From the NCBI GenBank assembly GCA_039583345.1, contig JAZDSJ010000005.1:129378-193377 (forward strand): a stretch of DNA of 64,000 nt, read 5' to 3'. The stretch comes from Tectiglobus diatomicola. Lineage in GTDB: Bacteria > Pseudomonadota > Alphaproteobacteria > Rhizobiales > Hyphomicrobiaceae. Below the pieces are notes generated by a model, which was not told the DNA's origin, ran no database searches, and was given only the letters and a program-made list of their open reading frames with translations. Made by a program: the position numbers and the translations under genes. This document shows, piece after piece, positions 18,484 through 27,327 of the stretch (within the stretch, counting starts at the first letter, position 1; each line of letters begins with the position of its first letter).

Positions 18484-19839
18484 ATGAAAAACTATTTGGA
18501 TTGGCGTGCGTATCAGGACGCAGGCATGGGTGATCCTTACGCTGATATACCTAAAAATGGCGGCGATTTCGCTAAGGCAGTAGCAGCGTGCATAAATTCG
18601 CGCCAGTGCGAAACTCATGGCAAACAAGTTATGTGCCCTAGTTTTAGAGTAACAAATAATCCAAATTTCTCCACAGGGGGTCGTGTAAAACTATTAAAGG
18701 CTGCGTTGTCCTGTGATTCTTCAGAATTGGCATTATTAGATCCGATGCTTTCCGAGGCGATGGATCTTTGCGTTAGTTGCAAAGGATGTAAACGTGAATG
18801 TGAAGCTAATGTCGACATGGCCTTGATCAAGGCCGAATATAAGGCTCAGAAAGTAGCATGTGATGGGTTAGGATTTAGAGATAGACTGTTCGCTTATGCA
18901 CCGCATTGGCTTCATAATTCGCAGTGGATAAGACATCTTATTAAATATCGCAATCGCTATAGGTTTTTAAGATGGATTAGTGACTGTGTTTTTGGCATTG
19001 CTACAAGTCAACTACTTCCACAACCCGTACGTGTGCCTTTCAGTGATGATAAATCTTATAACAATGAGCTTGTTTCAGGTAAAACAAATCAGAATGTTGT
19101 TTTATTTGTTGATACATTCACTCGTTATTTCGAGCCTAATATCGCCTATTCAGCCATAGCTGTATTAGAAGCGGCTGGTTATCGCGTTCACGTCGCCAAA
19201 CCTATTTTAGAAACTCCCGATCCATCTCGTCCGTTGTGTTGCGGGCGGACTTTTTTAGCGCAAGGATTAGTCGAATTAGCTAGGAATGAAGTGAGACGTG
19301 TACTTTATTCGCTAAATAGTTATGTAGATGCTGGTTACACAATCATTGGATTAGAAGCTTCGTGTATCATAGGCTTAAGAGACGATTCGCGTGCACTTGG
19401 ATTAGGCAGAGAGATTGACAAATTATCAAAAAATTTAGTTTTGTTCGAAGAGTTTCTGTCAAAAGAAATTACATCTAAGCGTTTCTCCTTACCACTTCGA
19501 TCTATGAAAAAAACACGCTCACTTGTTCATGGTCACTGTCATCAAAAAGCCGTTGGTGCCACGAAAGCTGTGCGCAGAGTTTTGAAACATGTTCCTGACC
19601 ACGAATTTAAAATGATTGATGCTGGTTGCTGTGGAATGGCTGGTACTTTTGGTCTTGAAACAGAGCATGCTAAGGTCAGCTCACAAATGGCGGAAGATGG
19701 CCTCATTCCTGCGTTGCAAAATTCACATGACGCAACAATTATTTGTAATGGGTTCTCTTGTCGTCAACAGATCAAAAACTTAAGTAGTCATCGCCCTTGT
19801 CATCTCGTTGAGTTCTTGCATGATGCTATTATCACCTAA
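18484..19839 (+). CDS. GlcF/GlpC-like iron-sulfur protein, the Fe-S half of an FAD/Fe-S oxidoreductase
   Basis: 451 residues. Two N-terminal Cys clusters for 4Fe-4S centres are visible: 'CINSRQCETHGKQVMCPSF' and 'CVSCKGCKRECEANVDM'. Two CCG-type domains follow, with 'CCGRTFLAQG', 'HGHCHQKAVG' and 'AGCCGMAGTFGLE'. The text closely resembles the C-terminal half of fused D-lactate or 2-hydroxyacid dehydrogenases of the YdiJ type, where an FAD-binding half comes first. Here the protein starts cleanly at an ATG (AGAGG upstream) and no FAD partner is adjacent. It would pass electrons from a flavin to the quinone pool or another carrier. Whether it works with a partner encoded elsewhere is unknown. 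Confidence 0.82.
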   Translation: MKNYLDWRAYQDAGMGDPYADIPKNGGDFAKAVAACINSRQCETHGKQVMCPSFRVTNNPNFSTGGRVKLLKAALSCDSSELALLDPMLSEAMDLCVSCKGCKRECEANVDMALIKAEYKAQKVACDGLGFRDRLFAYAPHWLHNSQWIRHLIKYRNRYRFLRWISDCVFGIATSQLLPQPVRVPFSDDKSYNNELVSGKTNQNVVLFVDTFTRYFEPNIAYSAIAVLEAAGYRVHVAKPILETPDPSRPLCCGRTFLAQGLVELARNEVRRVLYSLNSYVDAGYTIIGLEASCIIGLRDDSRALGLGREIDKLSKNLVLFEEFLSKEITSKRFSLPLRSMKKTRSLVHGHCHQKAVGATKAVRRVLKHVPDHEFKMIDAGCCGMAGTFGLETEHAKVSSQMAEDGLIPALQNSHDATIICNGFSCRQQIKNLSSHRPCHLVEFLHDAIIT

Positions 19840-20720
19840 TAAGTTAACTCATAAGTGCGAATTCGGAAAACGATTAAATATGTATATGAAGTATTCATAC
19901 AACTTAAAAGATACTATTTTGTTAGTAATTGAGAACTAGGTTGGAACGCTTAGCCTTGCATTTTCAATTTTTGGCAGTTGTAATTTTGACTAAATATTAC
20001 TTCTCTTTGATTAGTTGTTCGCGCTACTTTATAAATTTAAATCTTTTACACTTGTTACTTCGTTATACTCAGCTGTACAAAGTTCTATAATTACACTTTA
20101 AATTAATGTAAGGTTATTTTGGTATCAAAGCGGCGCGTAGCTTGATTACACTGCAAAATGAGATGTTTTAAAACTTTTAGTTCTGAGCATAAAAGAGAGT
20201 AAGATTATAAAGAAAGTTGTCATATTATTTTCATAGGGGGGTGAGAGAGATACTGTAATTCACCCTTGTTTTTATACATTGGTTACCAATAGTTTGACAG
20301 AACTGACACAGGAGAAGATTTTCACTACTAATTCCAGCATTGAAATTAGAAGGAGGGCAATTAATCAGTCTTTTATATTCTGCATCTTTAAGTTGTATCA
20401 AACTAACTTTTGGAAAAACTATATGAGGTAAGCATCTCGTTGTTTCAAAACCTCTTGTAAATATTTAAGTTCTGGATAATAAACTTTCGATTTCCATCTT
20501 TCTATTTTAGCAGCTTAAGTTACTAATAATTACTAAAGTATTTGCAAATCTTAACCTTAATCTTTATCAGTAAGTCTGGCATTAGATTACGTAATGTTGA
20601 GAAAATCAGGATTTAGTACATTGTCTCTCAGAAATTTCTTGCTTTTAACAACGTTTGTATAATGACTAAATTAGTCTAAGAGTATCTTATAGATCAAAGT
20701 TTAATATCACAGTTTAAGCT
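19840..20720. other. 880-base gap with one terminator-like hairpin
   Basis: AT-rich and without a recognisable gene. A hairpin at 20239-20265 with a following T run lies 400 bases beyond the Fe-S protein gene, so it may end that transcript or an unannotated RNA. Confidence 0.45.
20239..20273 (+). terminator. Candidate terminator
   Basis: GGGTGA (20239-20244) pairs with TCACCC (20260-20265) around a long loop, followed by TTGTTTTTA. The stem is only 6 bp but GC-rich and the T run is good. Confidence 0.4.
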
Positions 20721-21047
20721 ATGAGTAAGAATTTACCGTCACTTGAAGATTATGTTAACTTGTTCCGCTCATATGGAAAAGATCTTGGTACAATCTATAC
20801 TGAACCAGATGACGATCGGTATGCGTTGTTGTTTGAGCAGATAATTTGTATGTTGATAAAGCCTTCAGCTTATAATTCATCAATACCTAAGCAGTTCCGT
20901 ATCGCTGCTCAGAGTTATTACGAAAAAGATTCTGTTACATACAAGCATTTACGTGAGCCAGCTAATCGCCATTTTATGCTTTGTGACTTTTATGATTGGG
21001 TCATGCTTAACGGTGGGCTAGCTCTACTTCGGAGGGTTGAAAGCTAA
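20721..21047 (+). CDS. Hypothetical protein, translationally coupled to a DUF364 protein
   Basis: 108 residues, no family recognised. It has no signal peptide or membrane span and looks like a small soluble helical protein, with a conserved-looking end 'HFMLCDFYDWVMLNGGLALL'. Its TAA stop overlaps the ATG of the next gene by one base (TAATG at 21045-21049), so the two are surely translated together, which is the main argument that it is real. Codon choice resembles neighbouring genes. Function unknown; the link to the DUF364 protein suggests a shared task. Confidence 0.75.
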   Translation: MSKNLPSLEDYVNLFRSYGKDLGTIYTEPDDDRYALLFEQIICMLIKPSAYNSSIPKQFRIAAQSYYEKDSVTYKHLREPANRHFMLCDFYDWVMLNGGLALLRRVES

Positions 21048-21817
21048 TGCCAGTACCTTTATCAACAACGTCTCCATACGAGTTAATTATTAAGTCAGCA
21101 GTTGGTAAAGAGGATATTGTTGAACGTTTATGCCTAGGTATAACTTGGACAACTTGCCGAACTCCTGCAGGAATCGGTTTTGCTATGAGCCCGAGTACTC
21201 GATCGCGTGTACTAAAATGGCCAGGAACACTTGCAAGACAACCTACTCGTAAGCTTGCGACCTGGTTAAATTCGTGGGAGCCTTTTGAGGCTACTGTCGG
21301 TCTTTCTGCATGTAACGCGGCAATAAATACTTACCAAAATAAAATGATGCAAGAGGCCGAACCTATCTCGTCTGATGTTTCAGCTAACCTAGCAGTGTTT
21401 GAATATTTTCGGCCGCATCTTAAAGGGCTTCGTACTGCAGTTATAGGACGCTATCCAGGAATTGACGATGTGCTTTGTGGTCTAAACTTTACAGTTCTTG
21501 AGCGACAACCACAAGAAACCGACCTTTTGGATTCAGCAGCAGAATTTATCCTGCCTCAATCAGACTGGGTGTTCATCACTGCCACTTCACTTATAAACAA
21601 AACATTTCATCGATTATCAGAACTATCACGCGATTCAATAACTGTTTTGATGGGGCCATCGACACCTTGGCTAACTGAGTGGTCTGATTTCGGAATTAAC
21701 TATGTAGCGGGAGTCCAGATTATAAATACTTCCAAATGCGAGCAAATAGTATCTGAAGGAGGAGGGACATGCCTATTTAATAATGGTGTGCAGTATGCTG
21801 TCACAAAACTAATATAA
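21047..21817 (+). CDS. DUF4213/DUF364 family protein (putative heavy-metal chelation domain)
   Basis: 256 residues. The N-terminal part (about 10-90), with 'LGITWTTCRTPAGIGFAMSP', matches the DUF4213 style, and the C-terminal part (about 115-250) with 'GLRTAVIGRYPGID', 'SDWVFITATSLINKTF' and 'VLMGPSTPWLTEWSDFG' matches DUF364. This architecture has been proposed to bind metals or cofactors but has no established reaction. The protein is cytoplasmic by appearance. It is coupled to the 108-residue ORF and lies upstream of a flavoprotein and a CobW GTPase. The family call is from remembered motifs and should be confirmed by profile search. Confidence 0.72.
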   Translation: MPVPLSTTSPYELIIKSAVGKEDIVERLCLGITWTTCRTPAGIGFAMSPSTRSRVLKWPGTLARQPTRKLATWLNSWEPFEATVGLSACNAAINTYQNKMMQEAEPISSDVSANLAVFEYFRPHLKGLRTAVIGRYPGIDDVLCGLNFTVLERQPQETDLLDSAAEFILPQSDWVFITATSLINKTFHRLSELSRDSITVLMGPSTPWLTEWSDFGINYVAGVQIINTSKCEQIVSEGGGTCLFNNGVQYAVTKLI

Positions 21818-22227
21818 AATTTTAAGCATTACCTATCATGACTTACGTACATCAGAGAAAAATCTTTCTGTAATTAAGTGGCACGCTAGTTAACAGTCTT
21901 TAATAAGTGACTAGTTTCTTATAAATTTACTTAGTGAATTTAGAGCTTCCTAAACATTTAAAATAAACTATCATTTAAATCTAACAAAAATTATACTGTA
22001 CGTCAAATACATGATTTTCTGAGTGATACAAGTTAGCTTATTCAAAGTATAGTATCATTATTACATTGCATAAAAAGAGTTATGCAATTCACGAACGACG
22101 AGTGCACTACAAGCTGTATCACAAGTATACATTAAGTTATTTCAAAATATTCATTTGTAGAACGTGAACAGCTTATCTAATTTAGTATTTTTGACGACAT
22201 AATGTAATTTAGTTAAGTTGAGGCTGT
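21818..22227. other. 410-base gap upstream of the flavoprotein gene
   Basis: AT-rich with no ORF, hairpin or RNA gene that I can support. It should contain the promoter for the following gene. Confidence 0.5.
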
Positions 22228-23400
22228 ATGTACGGTGATCCAATAATTATTGTCGGGGCTGGCCAATGTGGTGTAAAATCAATTGAAACTATTCGGCGGT
22301 TAGGCTTCCGTCAAGAAATAATACTTATTGGAGATGAAAACTACTTGCCTTATCATCGCCCTCCTTTGTCTAAAGGTTTTTTAAAGGGTGATGTTAATCA
22401 GGAAAGTTTGTTTATAACCAACCAGTCGTTTTTTGATGAGCGCAATGTTAAGACTATTTTTGGAACTAGAGCTGTGTATATTGACTCTGATAAACACATC
22501 ATCGGGCTTAAAAACGGTCAACAGCTCAGCTATTCGAAACTTTTATTAGCTCTGGGTTCGCGCCCACGAAATCTTGAAATTCCAGGCATTAATCTTAAAG
22601 GTATTTGTTCAATCCGAACAATAGATGATGTTAAATCCTTTTTAGGATCTTTAAAAATTGGAAATTTAAGGATTGTAATTATTGGTGGTGGATATACCGG
22701 CCTTGAGGTTGCTTCATCGATGCGGATATGTGGTCACCAAGTAACACTTATAGAAAGTAAAGAGAGCGTTTTAAAACGTGTTGTGTGTCAGCAAGTTTCG
22801 GATTTTTTTGAGAGTCTTCATGAGCGTCATGGAGTTAGTATCTTAAAAAAAATTGTTCCAAAACAGTTTTTAGGTGAGAAAAGTGTTTCAGCGATCGAAC
22901 TCTCTAACGGCAAAGTAATTGAGTGTGACATTGTTGTAGTTTGCATTGGTAATATTCCTGAAGTTGAACTTGCAGTCTCTGCAGGAATTGAGATAGATAA
23001 TGGCATTAAAGTAGATCCGACGTGTCAAACATCAGCAGAAGATATTTACGCAGCGGGAGATTGTGCATCATTTTTATCTCAACGGTACGGTAGAGTTATT
23101 CGTCTTGAAAGCGTGCAGAATGCGGTTGATCAAGGGAAGGCAGCCGCTCAAGCAATACTTGGTGAGACTATGCATTATGATCCTATACCGTGGTTCTGGT
23201 CTGATCAGTATAATACGAGACTACAGATTGCAGGTATTTCCGATGACTATGACTATTTTGAAACTGAGCGAGGTAAGAGGGCACAAAGCTTTTCGGTGAC
23301 ATATTTTAAAAAAGGTCATTTAATTTGCGTAGAATCAGTTAATGATGCTCGCGCGTATCTAAAGGGCCGTCGCACTCTTGAAGAAGCTTCAACATGTTAA
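22228..23400 (+). CDS. FAD/NAD(P)-dependent ferredoxin or rubredoxin reductase-like oxidoreductase
   Basis: 390 residues with the FAD-binding 'IIVGAGQCGVKSIETIR' at the start, 'PYHRPPLSKGFLKG' (a signature of the ferredoxin reductases of Rieske-oxygenase systems), the NAD(P)-binding 'IIGGGYTGLEVASSM', and 'DIYAAGDCASF' near the FAD ribityl site. A reductase C-terminal domain follows ('PWFWSDQYNTRLQIAG'). It probably moves electrons from NAD(P)H to a small ferredoxin. The usual partner oxygenase or ferredoxin is not beside it. GAGG precedes the ATG. It converges on the cobW gene. Confidence 0.88.
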   Translation: MYGDPIIIVGAGQCGVKSIETIRRLGFRQEIILIGDENYLPYHRPPLSKGFLKGDVNQESLFITNQSFFDERNVKTIFGTRAVYIDSDKHIIGLKNGQQLSYSKLLLALGSRPRNLEIPGINLKGICSIRTIDDVKSFLGSLKIGNLRIVIIGGGYTGLEVASSMRICGHQVTLIESKESVLKRVVCQQVSDFFESLHERHGVSILKKIVPKQFLGEKSVSAIELSNGKVIECDIVVVCIGNIPEVELAVSAGIEIDNGIKVDPTCQTSAEDIYAAGDCASFLSQRYGRVIRLESVQNAVDQGKAAAQAILGETMHYDPIPWFWSDQYNTRLQIAGISDDYDYFETERGKRAQSFSVTYFKKGHLICVESVNDARAYLKGRRTLEEASTC

Positions 23401-23453
23401 ATTTAATAATTCTGGCGAAAATAATCTAAATTACATGTTTACATATACCTCAG

Positions 23454-24509
23454 TTATGAAGCATTGAGAACTGTTCGTATAGAATTAACCCTCAAGTTTT
23501 TGCCAATTAAAATTATACGGGTTCGTCTGTCTTCGCTTGGCCAACGTTCAAGCCTGTCAATTGGATGAATAATATTTTGTACTCCATGAGCTACAAATGG
23601 GCGCTCCGGGTCATCTGTAAGCTTAAAAAGACCCTTCATTCGTAGTAGATCCTTTCCAGCTATTACTTTCAAGGCATCAAGGAAAAGATTGAACATTAAA
23701 GGGGTTATTGCATTCTCAAGAATTATGCAGTGGCTCATAATATCTCTGGAATGATGATTATGATCTCTATGCTTATGCTTGTAATGATACTTTTCTTTGT
23801 TCCAGTGCTGATCCATTTTTAGCCAAGACAACGCATCCTCTTTCTTACCTCGTAAATCATAAGTAACAGGACTCAGTAGTGTACTTTGTAAAAAGTCCCA
23901 ATCCTGATGTTTGCTTAAGATTTCTACACATGAATTAAGTTTTGTAATAGTACTTTTTATATTTTCAAAATCGATATTTATTTTAGTATCAAACGCTAAA
24001 TCAGATTTTGTAAAAATGATTGTGTCCGCTAGTGCAATTTGTTTAAGAGCTTCAGGGTGATATTTTAATGTATTATTACCATGTAGAATATCGAAAAGGG
24101 TGACTACACGAGATAGAACAAACTGAGTTATTACCGTATTTTGTATCAAATCACCTCCAGGAGGAGAAAGTAGACTGGCAATAACTGGAGCCGGATCGAC
24201 AAGGCCTGTTGTTTCTATAATTACACGCGAAAATGAAGGAATCTCACGCCTTATTCTGCGGCGCCACAACTCAAACAAGGCCTTCTGCACATCGCTAGAC
24301 GCCGTGCAACACATACATCCGGTCGTGGTAGATATCATATCATCATTGATACCCTCGATAAGATGGTGGTCTAGTGAGATCTCACCTATCTCATTGACTA
24401 GAACTGCTGTTCCAGCGAATTTAGATGATTGTAGTATGGAATTAATAAGTGTTGTCTTACCAGTCCCAAGAAAGCCGGTAACTAGTATAACTGGAATAGG
24501 TGCTGTCAT
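23454..24509 (-). CDS. CobW/COG0523-type G3E GTPase, metal chaperone
   Basis: 351 residues. Walker A 'TGFLGTGKTT' (11-20), the CXCC metal motif 'GCMCC' (65-68), Walker B-like 'VIIETTGLVDP', and the base-recognition 'TKSD' mark the COG0523 family. These GTPases deliver Zn or cobalt to client enzymes in the cytoplasm. A His-rich stretch with 'HYKHKHRDHNHH' near residue 245 adds a second metal-binding patch between GTPase and C-terminal domains. The client is unknown. The nearby DUF364 protein is also a suspected metal handler, which may or may not be a functional link. Confidence 0.9.
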   Translation of the reverse strand: MTAPIPVILVTGFLGTGKTTLINSILQSSKFAGTAVLVNEIGEISLDHHLIEGINDDMISTTTGCMCCTASSDVQKALFELWRRRIRREIPSFSRVIIETTGLVDPAPVIASLLSPPGGDLIQNTVITQFVLSRVVTLFDILHGNNTLKYHPEALKQIALADTIIFTKSDLAFDTKINIDFENIKSTITKLNSCVEILSKHQDWDFLQSTLLSPVTYDLRGKKEDALSWLKMDQHWNKEKYHYKHKHRDHNHHSRDIMSHCIILENAITPLMFNLFLDALKVIAGKDLLRMKGLFKLTDDPERPFVAHGVQNIIHPIDRLERWPSEDRRTRIILIGKNLRVNSIRTVLNAS

Positions 24510-24930
24510 GTATAGGTTCTAATTGTTAGTGTTATGTATCTTTATATGATATTTAATATTAAGATATCTTCTTCTGCTAGAGCATTAATTTTCAATACTA
24601 GTAACACACCGATTTAAGGATCTAAAATAAAATGTAGCGTTATATAAAGGATACAATTTATATATAACTGAAATGCAAGTGGATACCAAGCAAGAGACAG
24701 CCTGTCTATTTCACAATAATTAATTGTATTTGATATATTATGAATGTTATTTAACATCATTTAAGTTCGAATAAAGTATTTTTTTAATTAAAAAATATTT
24801 TCAAAATTTACAGTCTACACAAACTTAAATGTAATCGTTAAGAAATTAGAGCCAGTAATCAACTTGTAAAAGTTATCCCTGGCTCAGTGATTGCTAAAAT
24901 TTCATATCCTATAATTTTAGAAATTACTAC
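24510..24930. other. 420-base gap after the TRAP operon
   Basis: Contains a hairpin at 24849-24885 that probably ends the dct transcript; otherwise AT-rich with no gene seen. The cobW promoter should also lie here. Confidence 0.5.
24849..24885 (-). terminator. Likely end of the dctPQM transcript
   Basis: GAGCCAG (24849-24855) pairs with CTGGCTC (24879-24885), with an inner AACTT/AAGTT stem. It lies 46 bases beyond the dctM stop on the minus strand. The tail TAATTTCTTAA is only modestly U-rich, so termination or 3' protection are both possible. Confidence 0.5.
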
Positions 24931-26580
24931 TTAGAACCCTAGAAGTAACCCTGGAAGATATAAGACAATGCCTGGAAAAGCTATCAGGCCAGCAATCGTA
25001 AGCGCGTCGGCTATAAAAAATGGACTTGAACCTCTAAATACATCTTGAACCGTAATGTTAGGCTGAACTCCAGCAACTACAAAACAGTTTAATCCAATGG
25101 GGGGAGTAATCAAACAAAGTTCCGCCATCTTTACAACAATGATTCCAAACCATATAGCACAACCAACATCGTTCATACCAAAAGCACCGATCCCGTCAGT
25201 TGCAGCTGCGCCACCATTTAGTGCAATGACTGCTGGGTAAACTACGGGTAATGTCAATAGTAACATGCCTATAGCATCCATGAACATACCTAGCACAGCA
25301 TATGCACATAGGATAAGGATAAGTGTTAACATCGGACTCTGTTCAAGAGACGAGATCCAATCGGCGAATGCTCCTGGAAGATCGGCAAATCCAAGAAAAC
25401 GAACATAAATTAGTACGCCCCAAATTATACTGAAGATCATTACTGATAATCTTGCGGTTTCAAGTAAGGCTGATTTGAATTCGGGCCAGCGCATGCCACG
25501 GACTTCAGGATCTCCGTCTGGATCAGGTTCGAAGAACTTTAAGCGTGGCAAGAAGGCCCATAGCCCTGTTGCCTGGGTTTTAGAACCATTTTTTCTAGAT
25601 TTTACAGAATGTCTCCTAAGTTCAAAGTTGTTAGAATTGTTATTATCTTGAAATGAGCTGATTTTTTCTCCTGTGAACAAGTGTCTGATACGTTCTTTAG
25701 AACGAATGAAAGCTTCATGCCATCCAGCCCAATATCCTCGTGTTACTGCCATAGTAAATACTACAAATGCTCCCAGCGCACCACCTTCGGTTGGTGTACC
25801 CCAAGCATCACCGCCAGTTGGATTGTAAATAAATAATATGATAATTGCGATAACAAAGAAAATAGGGAACACTCCAGGCAACGATTCCAGTTTTTGCAAC
25901 AAACTAAATCCACGAACAGGTGGACCGAAGTTTTTGAACATCAAAGCTAGAGTAACTACCAGGCCGCCATAGATAAAAGCTGAAAATAAACCCGGTAAGA
26001 AGCCTGCAAGCAGTAGCGCACCTACATCTTGTTCAACTATAATGGCATAGATTACTAAAATTGCTGATGGTGGAATCAATGAAGCAAGCGTACCTGCCGA
26101 TGCGACAACACCAGCGGCAAATCGTTTGTCATAACCTAGTTTAAGCATCTCTGGGATTGCAACACGAGCGAAAACTGCAGATGTTGCAACAGAAGCACCA
26201 GATACAGCTGCAAAGCCAGCTGTCGCAAAAACCGTTGAAACAGCTAGGCCTCCAGGTAGCCAGCCAATCCAACGTTTCGCAGCTTCAAACAGAGATTTTG
26301 TAAAGCCTGCATAGTATGCAAGATAACCAATTAGAATGAATGTAGGAATTAGTGATAAAGCTTGGGATGCAATTTTCGAGTGCGGAACTTGACCAGCAAT
26401 TTTTCCTGCAATGGACAGAGCAAGAAAGAATTGGTTAAAATTGTAGTTGTACTTGGCCCAAAAAATCCAGACCAACCCAATTAAGCCGGCAATGGCGGCA
26501 GCGAAAGCAACTCGTACGCCGATTATAACCATAACCAGGAGCGCGCCTGAGACAGCGAGCCCAATTTCAATAGGTGTCAT
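24931..26580 (-). CDS. dctM: TRAP transporter large permease subunit (DctM)
   Basis: Twelve-span membrane subunit that carries solute using an ion gradient, fed by DctP. Seen: 'GVRVAFAAAIAGLIGL' at the start, 'ASAGTLASLIPPSAILVIYA', and 'MDAIGMLLLTLPVVYPAV', all DctM hallmarks. I start at the ATG ending at 26580 ('MTPIEIGLAVSG', 549 residues), which has GGAGAGG upstream, rather than six codons earlier. At about 550 residues it is longer than the usual 425 because of a hydrophilic insertion near residues 290-385 that includes Asn runs and a 'DPDGDPEVRG' stretch. It lies 23 bases after dctQ. Confidence 0.93.
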   Translation of the reverse strand: MTPIEIGLAVSGALLVMVIIGVRVAFAAAIAGLIGLVWIFWAKYNYNFNQFFLALSIAGKIAGQVPHSKIASQALSLIPTFILIGYLAYYAGFTKSLFEAAKRWIGWLPGGLAVSTVFATAGFAAVSGASVATSAVFARVAIPEMLKLGYDKRFAAGVVASAGTLASLIPPSAILVIYAIIVEQDVGALLLAGFLPGLFSAFIYGGLVVTLALMFKNFGPPVRGFSLLQKLESLPGVFPIFFVIAIIILFIYNPTGGDAWGTPTEGGALGAFVVFTMAVTRGYWAGWHEAFIRSKERIRHLFTGEKISSFQDNNNSNNFELRRHSVKSRKNGSKTQATGLWAFLPRLKFFEPDPDGDPEVRGMRWPEFKSALLETARLSVMIFSIIWGVLIYVRFLGFADLPGAFADWISSLEQSPMLTLILILCAYAVLGMFMDAIGMLLLTLPVVYPAVIALNGGAAATDGIGAFGMNDVGCAIWFGIIVVKMAELCLITPPIGLNCFVVAGVQPNITVQDVFRGSSPFFIADALTIAGLIAFPGIVLYLPGLLLGF

Positions 26581-26603
26581 TGTGCCTCTCCATAGCAAAA
26601 TGA

Positions 26604-27242
26604 TTAAGTTTTAGTTTGTTGTGCAGAAACGCTGGCTGCCTCATTTGCAGCAACTGTTGCTGCGTCTTCGATCATTGGGACTGCTACAGGATTTTTTTCA
26701 TTATTGATGAAGGCCTTACAATAGGCGATTAATTGTAGCATAAGTCGTAGCGCTATGAACGCGAACGCAACGGGCGCAAGCAATTTTGCGGGCCAAAGTG
26801 GGAGGCGAATGTCCAAACTTGAATCACGGCTCCATAGAGGAGCTCCATAGTCGAAGGAGCGTGTAAAATGCTCCCAACTTCCCCACATCATAACCAAGAC
26901 TAATAGGAGCATAAAAAACACGCCTATAGCTTCTACAAACCATAATAAGCGTCCTCTAATTTGTCCTACGAGAATGTCCATTCGGATATGACCTCCAAGA
27001 CGTTGACAATAAGAGATGCCTATAAATGCAATAATTGGCATTATCTGCTCAATCCAGTCGATGTATCCTGGTAGTGGGGCGCTAAATGCATTGCGGCCAC
27101 CTACGTTGATTACAGCGAGTATCATTAGGGAAAATACAGCGAAGCCGCTGATTAATGCTAGTAGCGTTTCATATTTATAAAGTGTGCGATCAAGTTGACT
27201 CAGTAGAGAGTCGTCTTCACGTACAGGGTTTGCACCGGCCAT
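26604..27242 (-). CDS. dctQ: TRAP transporter small permease subunit (DctQ)
   Basis: 212 residues with four membrane spans, including 'LALISGFAVFSLMILAVIN' and 'IMPIIAFIGISYCQRLGGHI', the typical small subunit that pairs with DctM. The conserved stretch 'LGGHIRMDILV' is characteristic. An Ala/Val-rich cytoplasmic tail follows the last span and is somewhat longer than usual. Between dctP and dctM on the minus strand; only 23 bases separate it from dctM, so they are cotranslated or closely coupled. Confidence 0.9.
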   Translation of the reverse strand: MAGANPVREDDSLLSQLDRTLYKYETLLALISGFAVFSLMILAVINVGGRNAFSAPLPGYIDWIEQIMPIIAFIGISYCQRLGGHIRMDILVGQIRGRLLWFVEAIGVFFMLLLVLVMMWGSWEHFTRSFDYGAPLWSRDSSLDIRLPLWPAKLLAPVAFAFIALRLMLQLIAYCKAFINNEKNPVAVPMIEDAATVAANEAASVSAQQTKT

Positions 27243-27327
27243 GGTAATACCTAGTAGATATGTTGAAATAATGATAAGAAAACCAGCAACTAAATAGGCT
27301 AGTCAGTTATGTTAGTAGCTGACTACG

